Shown here piece by piece: positions 25,311 through 33,028 of a stretch of DNA of 64,000 nucleotides. Made by a program: the position numbers and the translations under genes. The first letter of the stretch is position 1. Each line of letters opens with the position of its first letter. This DNA comes from Planococcus shenhongbingii (GTDB lineage Bacteria > Bacillota > Bacilli > Bacillales_A > Planococcaceae): contig NZ_CP129235.1 in assembly GCF_030413635.1 (NCBI RefSeq), positions 2,666,001 to 2,730,000 on the forward strand, read 5' to 3'. The notes below the pieces were generated by a model, which saw only the letters and a program-made list of their open reading frames with translations, searched no databases and was not told the DNA's origin.

Positions 25311-26477
25311 TTACTTTTTAGATTTTTCGAATTTGTGGAACATGGAAACATTCATCAATACTCCCATAGCTAACGATAACAAAATTACTGACGTTCCGCC
25401 ATAGCTTATAAATGGCAATGTAACTCCTGTTAGCGGAATAATTCCACTCAGTCCCCCTAAATTCACGAAAGATTGTATCCCGATCATGCTTGAAACACCT
25501 GTAGCAAGCATACGGGCTAGAGGATCTTTTGTAGTCATCGCAATCGAAAGACCACGCAATACGATGAAAGCTAACCCTCCAAGAACAAAGAGCACGCCCA
25601 ATACACCCAGTTCTTCCGCTATAACAGACATGATGAAATCTGTGTGCGGTTCTGGAAGATAACCCAGTTTTTGAATCGATTGCCCAAGACCTAACCCGCT
25701 GAGGCCACCGGAGCCGATTGCAAGGTAGCCATTGACAATTTGCAGCCCGAATCCCAGTTCATCCGAAAAAGGGTTAAAAAAGGCATCCAGACGCCCTAGG
25801 CGCTTTTCGGTAAAAATCATATCCGATGCAAAAAGCATGATCGGAACTATAAAAACAGCACAAGCGGCTATGACCCAGCCGGCCATCTTGGCGAAAAACT
25901 TAAAGCTGATGCCGCTTGCCGCCATGACTGACAAGCCAACAGCGCCAATAATCATCATCGACCCTAAATCCGGTTCGAAGAATACGGAAAGCAGAACTAA
26001 AGTCAGGATAATAACAGGCGGCGCAATGGATTCATTTAATTTATTGATATTGCCTTTTTTATATTTATTGGAGAAGACACCGGCTAAATAGAATATAATT
26101 CCAACTTTAGCGACTTCTGATGGCTGTATATTGACAAAGCCAATATCAATCCAGCTTCTGGCACCACCTGCTTCGTATCCAATCAGGTGGACTAGCAGCA
26201 GACCCAAAAAGACAACAGCCAGCACGGTCATCATCATCCATTTCTTGCCGAAATGTTTGTAAGGGAAAACAGCTGCAATTGCAAACGCTGGAAATGCCAA
26301 AGATAAATTGATCAATTGCTGTATGTAAAAACGGTCAGGTTCATCGTCGTAGTAATTTACTGACCAAGCCATGCTCGCACTGTAAATCATAACCAAGCCG
26401 AACACTGCTAAAGCGATATAAACAAAAAATAAGGGATAATCAAAGTGCTTAACGTATCTTTTAATGTACTGTTTCAT
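25311..26477 (-). CDS. ftsW: SEDS-family peptidoglycan glycosyltransferase FtsW
   Basis: A 388-residue SEDS protein with about ten membrane helices. FtsW polymerises lipid II at the division septum together with a class B penicillin-binding protein. Typical motifs are GGARSWIDIGFVNIQPSEVAK, FEPDLGSMM, PEPHTDFIMSVIAEELG and the C-terminal GVTLPFISYGGTS. The start at 26477 follows GAGGT by 7 bases; an ATG at 26543 would overlap ylaN and its terminator. A hairpin separates it from ylaN, but read-through is plausible because no other promoter was obvious. Confidence 0.93.
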   Translation of the reverse strand: MKQYIKRYVKHFDYPLFFVYIALAVFGLVMIYSASMAWSVNYYDDEPDRFYIQQLINLSLAFPAFAIAAVFPYKHFGKKWMMMTVLAVVFLGLLLVHLIGYEAGGARSWIDIGFVNIQPSEVAKVGIIFYLAGVFSNKYKKGNINKLNESIAPPVIILTLVLLSVFFEPDLGSMMIIGAVGLSVMAASGISFKFFAKMAGWVIAACAVFIVPIMLFASDMIFTEKRLGRLDAFFNPFSDELGFGLQIVNGYLAIGSGGLSGLGLGQSIQKLGYLPEPHTDFIMSVIAEELGVLGVLFVLGGLAFIVLRGLSIAMTTKDPLARMLATGVSSMIGIQSFVNLGGLSGIIPLTGVTLPFISYGGTSVILLSLAMGVLMNVSMFHKFEKSKK

Positions 26478-26503
26478 TTTTATACCTCGACTTAGTAGAT
26501 TAG

Positions 26504-26536
26504 TAAAAAAACTCAAACAAAGATCGTTTGAGTTTT
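26504..26536 (-). terminator. Hairpin between ylaN and ftsW
   Basis: AAAAAACTCAAAC pairs with GTTTGAGTTTTT (loop AAAGATC) and a T run follows on the minus strand. It may be a partial terminator that lowers ftsW expression relative to ylaN. Confidence 0.75.
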
Positions 26537-26539
26537 TAG

Positions 26540-26821
26540 TCATTTATTTGTATACGCTTCATGTAAAATAGAAAGTTTCTTTTCCAGCGTATCCATTAAA
26601 TTTTTTCCAGTTTCACGTTCGATTAACCCAAGCTTTACAGCAAAATCGATTTCACGTGAAAGCCCGAACATTTGTGTATCGAGCACTTCTTCATATAAAG
26701 GGCAAGAAGGCAAAGTCAAATTGTCCATTTGGACTTTGATCAATTGCTCAATTTTTTCTGCATCTGCTTTGAGGAGTTCCAAAGCTTTCACTTGGTAAGT
26801 TTGTTCTTCTGTATGTTCCAT
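26540..26821 (-). CDS. ylaN: YlaN family protein (UPF0358), iron-linked Fur modulator
   Basis: A 93-residue helical protein of the YlaN/UPF0358 family, recognised by [20 protein letters not shown] and [16 protein letters not shown]. YlaN is essential in B. subtilis under iron-poor conditions. In S. aureus it has been reported to bind Fe(II) and relieve Fur repression. The single cysteine in LPSCPLYEE is conserved in members I recall. GGGGGAGTCC lies before the ATG. The gene precedes ftsW as in B. subtilis. Its upstream region holds an unusual hairpin pair (26859-26961) that could be part of its 5' leader. Confidence 0.92.
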   Translation of the reverse strand: MEHTEEQTYQVKALELLKADAEKIEQLIKVQMDNLTLPSCPLYEEVLDTQMFGLSREIDFAVKLGLIERETGKNLMDTLEKKLSILHEAYTNK

Positions 26822-26849
26822 GAGGACTCCCCCATTTATTGATTTTTAT

Positions 26850-26961
26850 CCCGCTTCGACGGCCAGTAAGATTTCCACTTGTTCAAGCGGGAAATCTACT
26901 GACCGTAAAAGTCCGATTTAGATCAACTCACAATCAGCAGGGATGAAAAACCCCACTGATT
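26850..26961. repeat. Strong hairpin pair upstream of ylaN
   Basis: Hairpin A (26859-26906) has arms of about 23 bases, the left beginning ACGGCCAGTA and the right ending TACTGACCGT, with only a few mismatches. An alternative CCCGCTT/AAGCGGG pairing (26850-26856 with 26885-26891) competes with it. Hairpin B (26930-26961) pairs CAATCAG with CTGATTG and GGG with CCC. No T run follows either on either strand. Confidence 0.6.
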
Positions 26962-27111
26962 GAAGTTTCTCTTACCTCTATTAGCCTGTTTAAAGTGTAT
27001 CTTCAATGAGATAAAAATGCAAGCTCTACACAGGCTAGAATTAATCCCTTTAGCAATTTGCTTGAAAAAGGTATACTGAAAGAAGATCGATTATTTGATG
27101 GAGGGTTTGTA

Positions 27112-27618
27112 ATGGAATTTATTGTACCATTTAAAGGCAAAGTAAAATTTAAAATTGTTTTAGATCCAACTGTTTGGATTTTTGATGACCGCAGAATAGA
27201 TTTAGATACTTACTTTTCGGAAGACCGTATAGTCGTTGACGAAACAGAAGAATATAAACGCGGCATGGGTGAACATTGGTCACGGGAAATCATGGAAGGC
27301 GCCACCGTTCCCCAAACTCTAAAAACAGAAAAAAGGTACAATCGGAAAGAAAAAAATGAAATGATTACCGGTACTTTCGGAATCCTATTTGCACCTTTCC
27401 TTAAAAATGCAGAACCCGATGAAGATGCGGCGACAGTCATATTTGAAACTGCTCACGGTGAATTCGCGTTTCCAATTAACGAAGCAAAAGAACTGATTTT
27501 TAAATTCAGTGAAAAAGGAAAACCGCTAAAAGAAAACGGTCCAGTCCATATTTTACATAATGATGGATCTAATCAGGAAAATCCAATTACTGATGTTTTT
27601 GCCATCCGAGTCGAATAG
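27112..27618 (+). CDS. Conserved hypothetical protein
   Basis: A 168-residue soluble protein that I cannot assign to a function. I recall relatives in Lysinibacillus and other Planococcaceae, sometimes labelled as a peptidyl-prolyl isomerase, but no known isomerase motif is visible. It starts MEFIVPFKGKVKFKIVLDP, has WIFDDRRIDLDTYF and ends GPVHILHNDGSNQENPI, suggesting a beta-rich fold. The start at 27112 follows GGAGGG; a frame start at 27058 has no ribosome-binding site and would include the likely -10 box TATACT at 27072. It leads a three-gene plus-strand run with ylaI and a membrane protein. I do not recall a gene here in B. subtilis. Confidence 0.75.
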   Translation: MEFIVPFKGKVKFKIVLDPTVWIFDDRRIDLDTYFSEDRIVVDETEEYKRGMGEHWSREIMEGATVPQTLKTEKRYNRKEKNEMITGTFGILFAPFLKNAEPDEDAATVIFETAHGEFAFPINEAKELIFKFSEKGKPLKENGPVHILHNDGSNQENPITDVFAIRVE

Positions 27619-27630
27619 GAGTGAACAGCT

Positions 27631-27834
27631 ATGCGCGTACAATGTGTTATCTGCGACACCATCGAAGAACTGGTTGACGATACACTCGAAGCAAAAAGAT
27701 TGCGGAACCGGCCGATTCATACCCATCTGTGCAAAGCTTGCCACGATCGAATTACGGAACGTACGAAAGAAAGGCTCGCAACTGGGTCTTTCCGTTTTTA
27801 TAGAAGCTCCCGCAGAATTGAGGACGACTTCTGA
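27631..27834 (+). CDS. ylaI: YlaI family zinc-ribbon protein
   Basis: A 67-residue protein of the Bacillales YlaI family. It starts MRVQCVICDTIEELVDD and has a second cysteine pair in LCKACHDRI, giving a CxxC...CxxC zinc ribbon. The basic C-terminal half (TERTKERLATGSFRFYRSS) suggests nucleic-acid contact, which is inference; the function is unknown. It lies 12 bases after the preceding gene with a GGAGTG site. Its TGA stop shares the TGATG junction with the start of the next gene, so the two are translationally coupled. Confidence 0.88.
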   Translation: MRVQCVICDTIEELVDDTLEAKRLRNRPIHTHLCKACHDRITERTKERLATGSFRFYRSSRRIEDDF

Positions 27835-28283
27835 TGAAGCTGCTAAAAGGCATATGGATCGGTTTTTGGAGCGGATTGCTTTTGGGAATTTTACTGAAAT
27901 GGATTCAGTCGGTTACAGGTGAACAAGTGTATACCCTTTTACTGAATGTAGATTTTCTTCCCTTGATTGGCAAAGTCGACTGGTCAGAGCCCGTTGAATT
28001 CGCATTTCACCTGGCTATATCTCTGCTGATCAGCATTGTTTATGTCTATCTTGCTAAACGGAGAGCCTATACATTTGGCCAGCTGGTTTTGTTCAGCCTC
28101 GCTATGTGCATACCGTTTTTCCTGCTTTATTTTCCGCTAGCTGCGCTTGCAGTGCGTGAAGACGTGCCTGCAGTAACCGATGCCGGCGCTATCATTTATT
28201 GGATGTTTGCGCATTTAACTTATGCCTTAGCATTGCCGATTCTATATAAAACATTTGAACGAAAAAACGCTGCATCTCAATGA
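27834..28283 (+). CDS. Four-helix membrane protein of unknown function
   Basis: A 149-residue protein with four predicted membrane helices (about 4-24, 52-72, 80-103, 118-138) and a short basic C-terminus, YKTFERKNAASQ. I do not recognise the family; it only loosely resembles small Bacillus membrane proteins such as YqhR. It is coupled to ylaI through a TGATG overlap. Its last five codons and the last codons of the convergent ylaH gene lie in one perfect palindrome (28264-28296), so both proteins end in nearly the same residues. Confidence 0.78.
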   Translation: MKLLKGIWIGFWSGLLLGILLKWIQSVTGEQVYTLLLNVDFLPLIGKVDWSEPVEFAFHLAISLLISIVYVYLAKRRAYTFGQLVLFSLAMCIPFFLLYFPLAALAVREDVPAVTDAGAIIYWMFAHLTYALALPILYKTFERKNAASQ

Positions 28284-28296
28284 GATGCAGCGTTTT
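28264..28296. terminator. Bidirectional palindromic terminator embedded in two gene ends
   Basis: AAAACGCTGCATCTCA and its exact complement (16 bp) flank one central base. Both stop codons (28281-28283 plus; 28277-28279 minus) sit at the centre. T4 follows on each strand. It serves the convergent genes ending at 28283 and 28277. Confidence 0.85.
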
Positions 28297-28609
28297 CGCG
28301 TTTTTCGCGCCATAAGCGGATTTTATACAGTATCAGGATAAGTGCGGCAATAACCAAACCTTCTACCACCGGCAGGAAGAAAGCTAAAAATGTTAGCCCC
28401 AGGCCACCGGCAAGAAGGAATAATCCGATAACCGCATTTTTTCCAAATGATAGTTTTTTTGCAAAACCCAATTTATAGACAAATGCCGATAATAGGAAGA
28501 TGACGGCAAAGAGCGCGTATCCCGCTATTGTATAGTTCGGCAGATTTTCATATAAGACTCGAGCTACGGGATACATACTGTCATAGACAAAAGCTTGTTC
28601 GTCGCCCAC
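28277..28609 (-). CDS. ylaH: YlaH-like membrane protein
   Basis: A 110-residue protein with three hydrophobic segments (about 28-46, 57-75, 77-96) and a basic C-terminus, matching the YlaH family that follows typA in Bacillales. Its function is unknown. It uses a GTG start at 28609 with AAGGG upstream and lies 25 bases after the bipA stop, in the same direction. Its end overlaps the convergent membrane-protein gene by 7 bases within a shared palindromic terminator. Confidence 0.85.
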   Translation of the reverse strand: MGDEQAFVYDSMYPVARVLYENLPNYTIAGYALFAVIFLLSAFVYKLGFAKKLSFGKNAVIGLFLLAGGLGLTFLAFFLPVVEGLVIAALILILYKIRLWREKRENAASH

Positions 28610-28634
28610 AGATTATACACCCTTCCTAAATTGA

Positions 28635-30482
28635 TTATTCTTCAATTGCAACTTTCTTTTTCTTAGCCATGCGTTCGCGTTCGTTTTTATCAAGAATTTT
28701 CTTGCGCAAACGGATGGTCTGCGGAGTAATTTCGCAATACTCATCGTCGTTCAAGTATTCAAGCGCTTCTTCAAGACTCATTAAACGGGCTTTTTTCATT
28801 GTCGTCGTTTGGTCTTTGTTTGCTGAACGGATGTTTGTTGCAGCTTTGATTTTTACGATGTTTACAGTCAAATCGCTGTCGCGGTTATGCTCGCCAACAA
28901 TCATGCCTTCGTAGATTTCAGCGCCTACTTCAACAAAAGCAGTTCCGCGGTCTTCGATGCCCATTAGGCCGTAAGTTGAAACTTTTCCGCGCTCCATGGA
29001 AACCAATACACCTTGACGGCGTCCGCCTACGCGACCTGAAGCTACTGGCTGGTAGCTGTCAAATGTGTGGTTGATAATTCCGTAACCACGGGTTTGTGTC
29101 AAGAATTCAGTGGTGTAACCAATCAAGCCACGAGCCGGTACGTTAAACACGAGGCGGACTTGCCCGCTTCCGTTGTTGACCATATCCAGCATTTCGCCTT
29201 TGCGTTCACCTAAAGATTCGATGATTGAGCCTGTATATTCTTCAGGAACATCAACTTGCACGCGTTCAACCGGTTCGCAGCGAACGCCGTCAACCATACG
29301 GACGATAACTTCAGGTTTGGATACTTGAAGTTCGAATCCTTCACGGCGCATGTTCTCGATCAAGATCGACAAATGCAATTCTCCGCGTCCGGAAACAACC
29401 CACGCATCCGGTGAATCCGTGTTTTCTACACGCAGGGATACGTCCGTCTGCAATTGTGCATCCAAACGTTCCTGAATTTTTCTGGAAGTGATCCATTTGC
29501 CTTCTTTGCCGGCAAACGGGCTATTGTTTACTAAGAAAGTCATTTGCAATGTCGGTTCGTCAATGCGAAGAACCGGCAATGCTTCTTGATGGTCAGCCGG
29601 ACAAACCGTCTCCCCAACGTTGATGTCTTCCATACCAGAGATGGCAATCAAATCGCCAGCTTCAGCTTTTTCGATTTCTACGCGTTTAAGCCCCATGAAA
29701 CCATGGATCTTTGTCACGCGGAAGTTTTTAACGGAACCTTCAAGCTTCATTAACGCAACAGATTGTCCAACTTCGATTGTGCCGCGGAATACCCGGCCAA
29801 TCCCGATACGACCTACATAGTCGCTGTAGTCAAGAAGCGCTACCTGGAATTGAAGTGGCTCATCTCTGTTATCGATTGGTGCTGGTACGTGTTCCAAGAT
29901 TGCATCATAAACAACCTGCATGTTTTCTTCTTGATCTGCAGGATCAGATGAAAGACTCGCAGTACCGTTCATGCCTGATGCGAAAATAACTGGGAATTCA
30001 AGTTGATCGTCATTTGCTTCCAGTTCAATGAACAATTCGATGACTTCGTCAACCACTTCTTCCGGACGAGCGAAATCGCGGTCAATTTTGTTTACAACAA
30101 CGATTGGTTTCAAGTTTTGTTCCAATGCTTTTTTCAATACAAAACGCGTTTGTGGCATACAGCCTTCGTAAGCATCTACTACAAGCAAAACACCATCTAC
30201 CATTTTCATGATACGTTCAACTTCTCCACCAAAATCGGCGTGTCCAGGAGTATCCAAAATGTTGATTTTAGCGTCTTTATATTGAATCGCAGTGTTTTTA
30301 GCAAGAATTGTAATTCCGCGTTCTCTTTCGATATCACCAGAGTCCATTGCACGTTCATCAACGTGCTCGTTTGAACGGAAAGTTCCGGATTGCTGAAGAA
30401 GCTGATCCACTAAGGTTGTTTTACCATGGTCAACGTGGGCAATAATCGCAATGTTTCTTAAATCGTTTCGTAAGTTAGTCAT
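28635..30482 (-). CDS. bipA: Ribosome-associated GTPase BipA/TypA
   Basis: A 615-residue translational GTPase that acts on the ribosome, mainly in 50S assembly and stress or cold adaptation. Motif G1 is AHVDHGKTT (15-23), G2 RERGIT, G3 DTPGHADF and G4 NKID. Domains II, III, V and the C-terminal domain follow, with [17 protein letters not shown] and [17 protein letters not shown] typical of BipA. The start at 30482 follows GGAGTG by 6 bases and gives the normal N-terminus; an earlier in-frame start at 30536 adds 18 residues and lies in the promoter region. An extended -10 box (TGCTATACT) is at 30525-30533. Confidence 0.96.
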   Translation of the reverse strand: MTNLRNDLRNIAIIAHVDHGKTTLVDQLLQQSGTFRSNEHVDERAMDSGDIERERGITILAKNTAIQYKDAKINILDTPGHADFGGEVERIMKMVDGVLLVVDAYEGCMPQTRFVLKKALEQNLKPIVVVNKIDRDFARPEEVVDEVIELFIELEANDDQLEFPVIFASGMNGTASLSSDPADQEENMQVVYDAILEHVPAPIDNRDEPLQFQVALLDYSDYVGRIGIGRVFRGTIEVGQSVALMKLEGSVKNFRVTKIHGFMGLKRVEIEKAEAGDLIAISGMEDINVGETVCPADHQEALPVLRIDEPTLQMTFLVNNSPFAGKEGKWITSRKIQERLDAQLQTDVSLRVENTDSPDAWVVSGRGELHLSILIENMRREGFELQVSKPEVIVRMVDGVRCEPVERVQVDVPEEYTGSIIESLGERKGEMLDMVNNGSGQVRLVFNVPARGLIGYTTEFLTQTRGYGIINHTFDSYQPVASGRVGGRRQGVLVSMERGKVSTYGLMGIEDRGTAFVEVGAEIYEGMIVGEHNRDSDLTVNIVKIKAATNIRSANKDQTTTMKKARLMSLEEALEYLNDDEYCEITPQTIRLRKKILDKNERERMAKKKKVAIEE

Positions 30483-30524
30483 ACTTTCACTCCAATATTC
30501 TTTTTTCATGTCCATAACTGTGTT

Positions 30525-30533
30525 AGTATAGCA
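30525..30533 (-). promoter_or_regulatory. Extended -10 element of bipA
   Basis: On the minus strand TGCTATACT fits an extended -10 (TGnTATAAT). The -35 region is weak. It lies 43 bases from the start codon. Confidence 0.5.
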
Positions 30534-30592
30534 CATATGGGGAGAAAACCCTAAGACTTTATTTCAAGCAAACAGTGCAGGAGGAAAAAATT

Positions 30593-30778
30593 TTGAAAAA
30601 CATAAAATGGATTTTCGTATTTTATTCACTGGCGGCACTTTTATCAATGGCTGGCATTGGAATCGCAGTTGGCTTGCGCAGTATCCCAGGCATTCTTCTC
30701 GCCATTTTGCTTCTTTGCCTGATCATGGGAATGGGCTTTAAAAAGAAAAAAGAAATGCGGGAAGCCGGTTTACTTTAA
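30593..30778 (+). CDS. ylaF: YlaF-like small membrane protein
   Basis: A 61-residue protein with two membrane helices (about 6-25 and 28-48) and a basic tail KKKKEMREAG, in the position of B. subtilis ylaF next to typA (DUF5325-type, from memory). The function is unknown. A TTG start at 30593 is preferred because AGGAGG ends 8 bases before it. A GTG at 30575 would include the ribosome-binding site in the coding region. It diverges from bipA and ends in a strong bidirectional terminator. Confidence 0.8.
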   Translation: MKNIKWIFVFYSLAALLSMAGIGIAVGLRSIPGILLAILLLCLIMGMGFKKKKEMREAGLL

Positions 30779-30786
30779 TTATGGAT

Positions 30787-30816
30787 AAAGAGGATGCGAC
30801 GTGTCGCATCCTCTTT
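30787..30816. terminator. Bidirectional terminator between ylaF and suhB
   Basis: A 14-bp perfect stem (AAAGAGGATGCGAC with GTCGCATCCTCTTT) on a GT gap, with T-rich flanks on both strands. Confidence 0.9.
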
Positions 30817-31607
30817 TATTTTAACCGAATATAGTCAGATAGCATACGATTGTGTATCGAAGGATTAGCCGCGATAAAAGTATCTTGTTTAAGCAAGTTT
30901 GCTGGTTCTCCTGTAAAAGTCGTTGTTACCGCACCCACTTCGCCTGCTATGACAGCGCCTCCGGCAATATCCCAAGGAGAAAGCCTCATCGATACGTATG
31001 CATCTATGCGCCCGCTCGCTAAAAATGCCAGCTCAAGTGCTGCAGAACCATATGAACGTGTTCCACGGACAGCCCGTACTAAACCGATTGCCGCTTCATG
31101 GTCGATATATTTATTTGGTGCCAGCCAAGAAGCATTGATTGCGACGATTGATTCCTCAATTGAAGTTGCAGCCAGTGATTTCAGCTTTTCATCATTATAA
31201 TATGCCCCTCCGCCTTCGACCGCATGGTATAAATCATCATTTACGACATCATATATGTATCCAAGCTTCCCTTTTCCATCTTCATAAACTCCAAGGGAAA
31301 TCGCAAAGTTTCGTTTTTGATGAACGAAATTCATCGTGCCGTCAATCGGATCAAGCATCCAAATAACACCTGACAAATCATCGATTGCATCTCCAAAGCC
31401 TTCCTCGCCGAAAATGCGGTGGCCAGGATAATCCCGTCTTATCCGTTCAATGAAAAATTGTTCAATTTCTTTGTCAATATTTGTAACTAAATCATTTGCA
31501 TCGGATTTTGTCTCAATTGTAATATCGCTGATAAAAGAATTCCGGATTTTGTGCCCTGCTTCTTTGATCAATGACTTTATGTACCGGTCCATTGCATGCA
31601 GCTCCAT
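30816..31607 (-). CDS. Inositol monophosphatase family protein (YktC-like)
   Basis: A 263-residue metal-dependent phosphatase. The family signature is complete: GEEGFGD (Glu near 68), WMLDPIDGTMNFVH (Asp86, Asp89) and SPWDIAGGAVIAGEVGA near residue 210. In B. subtilis the homologue YktC lies in the same neighbourhood and dephosphorylates inositol phosphate, and members may also act on NADP or fructose-1,6-bisphosphate. The start at 31607 follows AAGGAGG by 8 bases. A promoter (AAGACA-17-TATAAT) overlaps the ykzI terminator just upstream. Confidence 0.93.
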   Translation of the reverse strand: MELHAMDRYIKSLIKEAGHKIRNSFISDITIETKSDANDLVTNIDKEIEQFFIERIRRDYPGHRIFGEEGFGDAIDDLSGVIWMLDPIDGTMNFVHQKRNFAISLGVYEDGKGKLGYIYDVVNDDLYHAVEGGGAYYNDEKLKSLAATSIEESIVAINASWLAPNKYIDHEAAIGLVRAVRGTRSYGSAALELAFLASGRIDAYVSMRLSPWDIAGGAVIAGEVGAVTTTFTGEPANLLKQDTFIAANPSIHNRMLSDYIRLK

Positions 31608-31632
31608 GTTTTCCGCCTCCTTGTTTCTATCC

Positions 31633-31661
31633 ATTATAACGAAAAAGGCCCCTACTGTCTT
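31633..31661 (-). promoter_or_regulatory. Promoter of the inositol monophosphatase gene
   Basis: On the minus strand AAGACA (31656-31661), a 17-base spacer and a perfect TATAAT (31633-31638), 26 bases from the start. It lies inside the ykzI terminator hairpin. Confidence 0.55.
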
Positions 31662-31677
31662 ATCCCAGTAGGTGCCT
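31641..31677 (-). terminator. Terminator of the ykzI-like gene
   Basis: AGGC and CCTACTG pair with CAGTAGG and GCCT (one mismatch, loop TCTTATCC), followed by T5 on the minus strand. Confidence 0.75.
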
Positions 31678-31693
31678 CTATGTGATAGTTTTG

Positions 31694-31888
31694 TCAGAGC
31701 GCATGAAGTGCCTCCAGTTCTACATATATTTCATGAAGCCGTTTTTTGCTTTTATCCGCTTCACGGCCATCTTTTTGCTGCATGGCATCAAACAAAGAAG
31801 CAAGTTCATAGTCCAGTTCAAGTTTCAATACATTGATATATTCTTTCTCTATCTCTGCTTTGCGAATGATTTGAATCATCTGTTTCAT
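31694..31888 (-). CDS. Small helical protein (YkzI-like)
   Basis: A 64-residue protein predicted to be two charged helices, with the segment IEKEYINVLKLELDYELASLFDAM. Position and size (between yktB and yktC homologues, about 63 residues in B. subtilis) suggest YkzI; the assignment rests mainly on synteny recalled from memory. The start at 31888 has AAGGGG 9 bases upstream. A GTG three codons earlier leaves no spacing. No function is known. It is transcribed alone and ends in the hairpin at 31641-31677. Confidence 0.72.
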   Translation of the reverse strand: MKQMIQIIRKAEIEKEYINVLKLELDYELASLFDAMQQKDGREADKSKKRLHEIYVELEALHAL

Positions 31889-32052
31889 AATAAGCACCCC
31901 TTCCTCTCCGCATTTCGATAATTCAGATAATTATAAATATAATTGCTATAAAAATCAATACCCAATGGCGATTAGAAAAAACTTATTTATATTCTTTCTT
32001 CCCAAACTTCGCTAAAATGAAACCTGTGAAATAGATTAAGGAGGAAATTAAA

Positions 32053-32691
32053 TTGACATCTTTTTGGACCGAACAAGATTTTGAAGTATTTGATACTCCA
32101 GGGCTGAAAGAGCGCATGGAATTGCTGACGGAACGCGTCCGTCCAAAATTTGAGGAACTGGGCAAATTCTATTCTTCATTTTTCTCTGCAGTGACTGGAG
32201 ATGAATTTTTCCCTCACGTCGCCAAACATATGCGGCGCACAGTAAATCCCCCAAATGACAGCTGGGTTGCTTTTGCTCCATATAAAAGAGGCTATAAAGC
32301 AGTTCCCCATTTTCAAATCGGATTGTGGAACAGTCATGTTTTTATCATTTTAGCGGTAATCTACGAAGCTCCAGGAAAAAGCGCCATGGCCCAAAACTTA
32401 TTAGATGAAGATGCCCTTGCTGCATTGCCTGCCGATTTCATGGTGTCCGGCGACCACATGAAACCGGAAGCGACACCACTCGAAGAAATGTCAGGCGATG
32501 AGTTGAACAAACTGATGATACGCCTGCGCGATGTTAAAAAAGGCGAATTGGTCATTGGGCGGCACCTTCCAAAAGAACGGGCAGTCAATCTTAGTGAAGA
32601 TGATTTCAAAGAATTTGCAGAAGAAACATTCGCGGCTCTCTTGCCGATTTATAAAACGCTCTTACAGAAAGAAAAAATGCCACAGCGATAA
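32053..32691 (+). CDS. yktB: YktB family protein (UPF0637/DUF1054)
   Basis: A 212-residue soluble protein of the UPF0637 family, recognised by FEVFDTPGLKERMELL, HMRRTVNPPNDSWVAFAP, RGYKAVPHFQIGLW and the C-terminal IGRHLPKERA. Its function is unknown. It uses a TTG start with AAGGAGG 8 bases before it; no in-frame ATG comes earlier. It diverges from the ykzI-like gene and ends in a strong hairpin. The yktA-yktB-ykzI-yktC block is conserved with B. subtilis. Confidence 0.9.
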   Translation: MTSFWTEQDFEVFDTPGLKERMELLTERVRPKFEELGKFYSSFFSAVTGDEFFPHVAKHMRRTVNPPNDSWVAFAPYKRGYKAVPHFQIGLWNSHVFIILAVIYEAPGKSAMAQNLLDEDALAALPADFMVSGDHMKPEATPLEEMSGDELNKLMIRLRDVKKGELVIGRHLPKERAVNLSEDDFKEFAEETFAALLPIYKTLLQKEKMPQR

Positions 32692-32705
32692 GCTGTGGCA
32701 TTTTT
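32673..32705 (+). terminator. Terminator of yktB (possibly also yktA)
   Basis: AAAAATGCCACAGC pairs with GCTGTGGCATTTTT (loop GATAA), and the T run is included in the stem end. Confidence 0.85.
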
Positions 32706-32734
32706 AGATGTTGAAATTTGAAGTGAAACTGTTT

Positions 32735-33013
32735 TTATTTCTTTTGAACGCTAATTAAATCATTATCGTTTCTAACTTTCATTTCTTTGATCACCGGAAA
32801 ACTTGCATAGCCGCTTTCTTCTTCAAATTCCCGGAAATACGTTTTTTCTTCAGCAATAGATGGCACGATTTCTTTAAAGCGGCGATATCGGAACATCATG
32901 TCTTCCCGTCTGATGCCTTTCTCATACGCCAATTCAATTCCTTCAAAAAATGTCACTACATCAATTATTTCGTCTGTTGTCCAGTCGATTGAAAACGGAT
33001 AAGAATAATCCAT
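32735..33013 (-). CDS. yktA: YktA family protein (UPF0223)
   Basis: A 92-residue protein of the UPF0223 family. The N-terminus MDYSYPFSIDWTTDEIIDVV and the segment YRRFKEIVPSIAEEK are typical. The family is a small helical fold of unknown function. It starts 15 bases after the nitronate monooxygenase-like gene in the same direction, so they are probably co-transcribed. The neighbour yktB is convergent. Confidence 0.9.
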   Translation of the reverse strand: MDYSYPFSIDWTTDEIIDVVTFFEGIELAYEKGIRREDMMFRYRRFKEIVPSIAEEKTYFREFEEESGYASFPVIKEMKVRNDNDLISVQKK

Positions 33014-33028
33014 TATTCATCCCTACTT

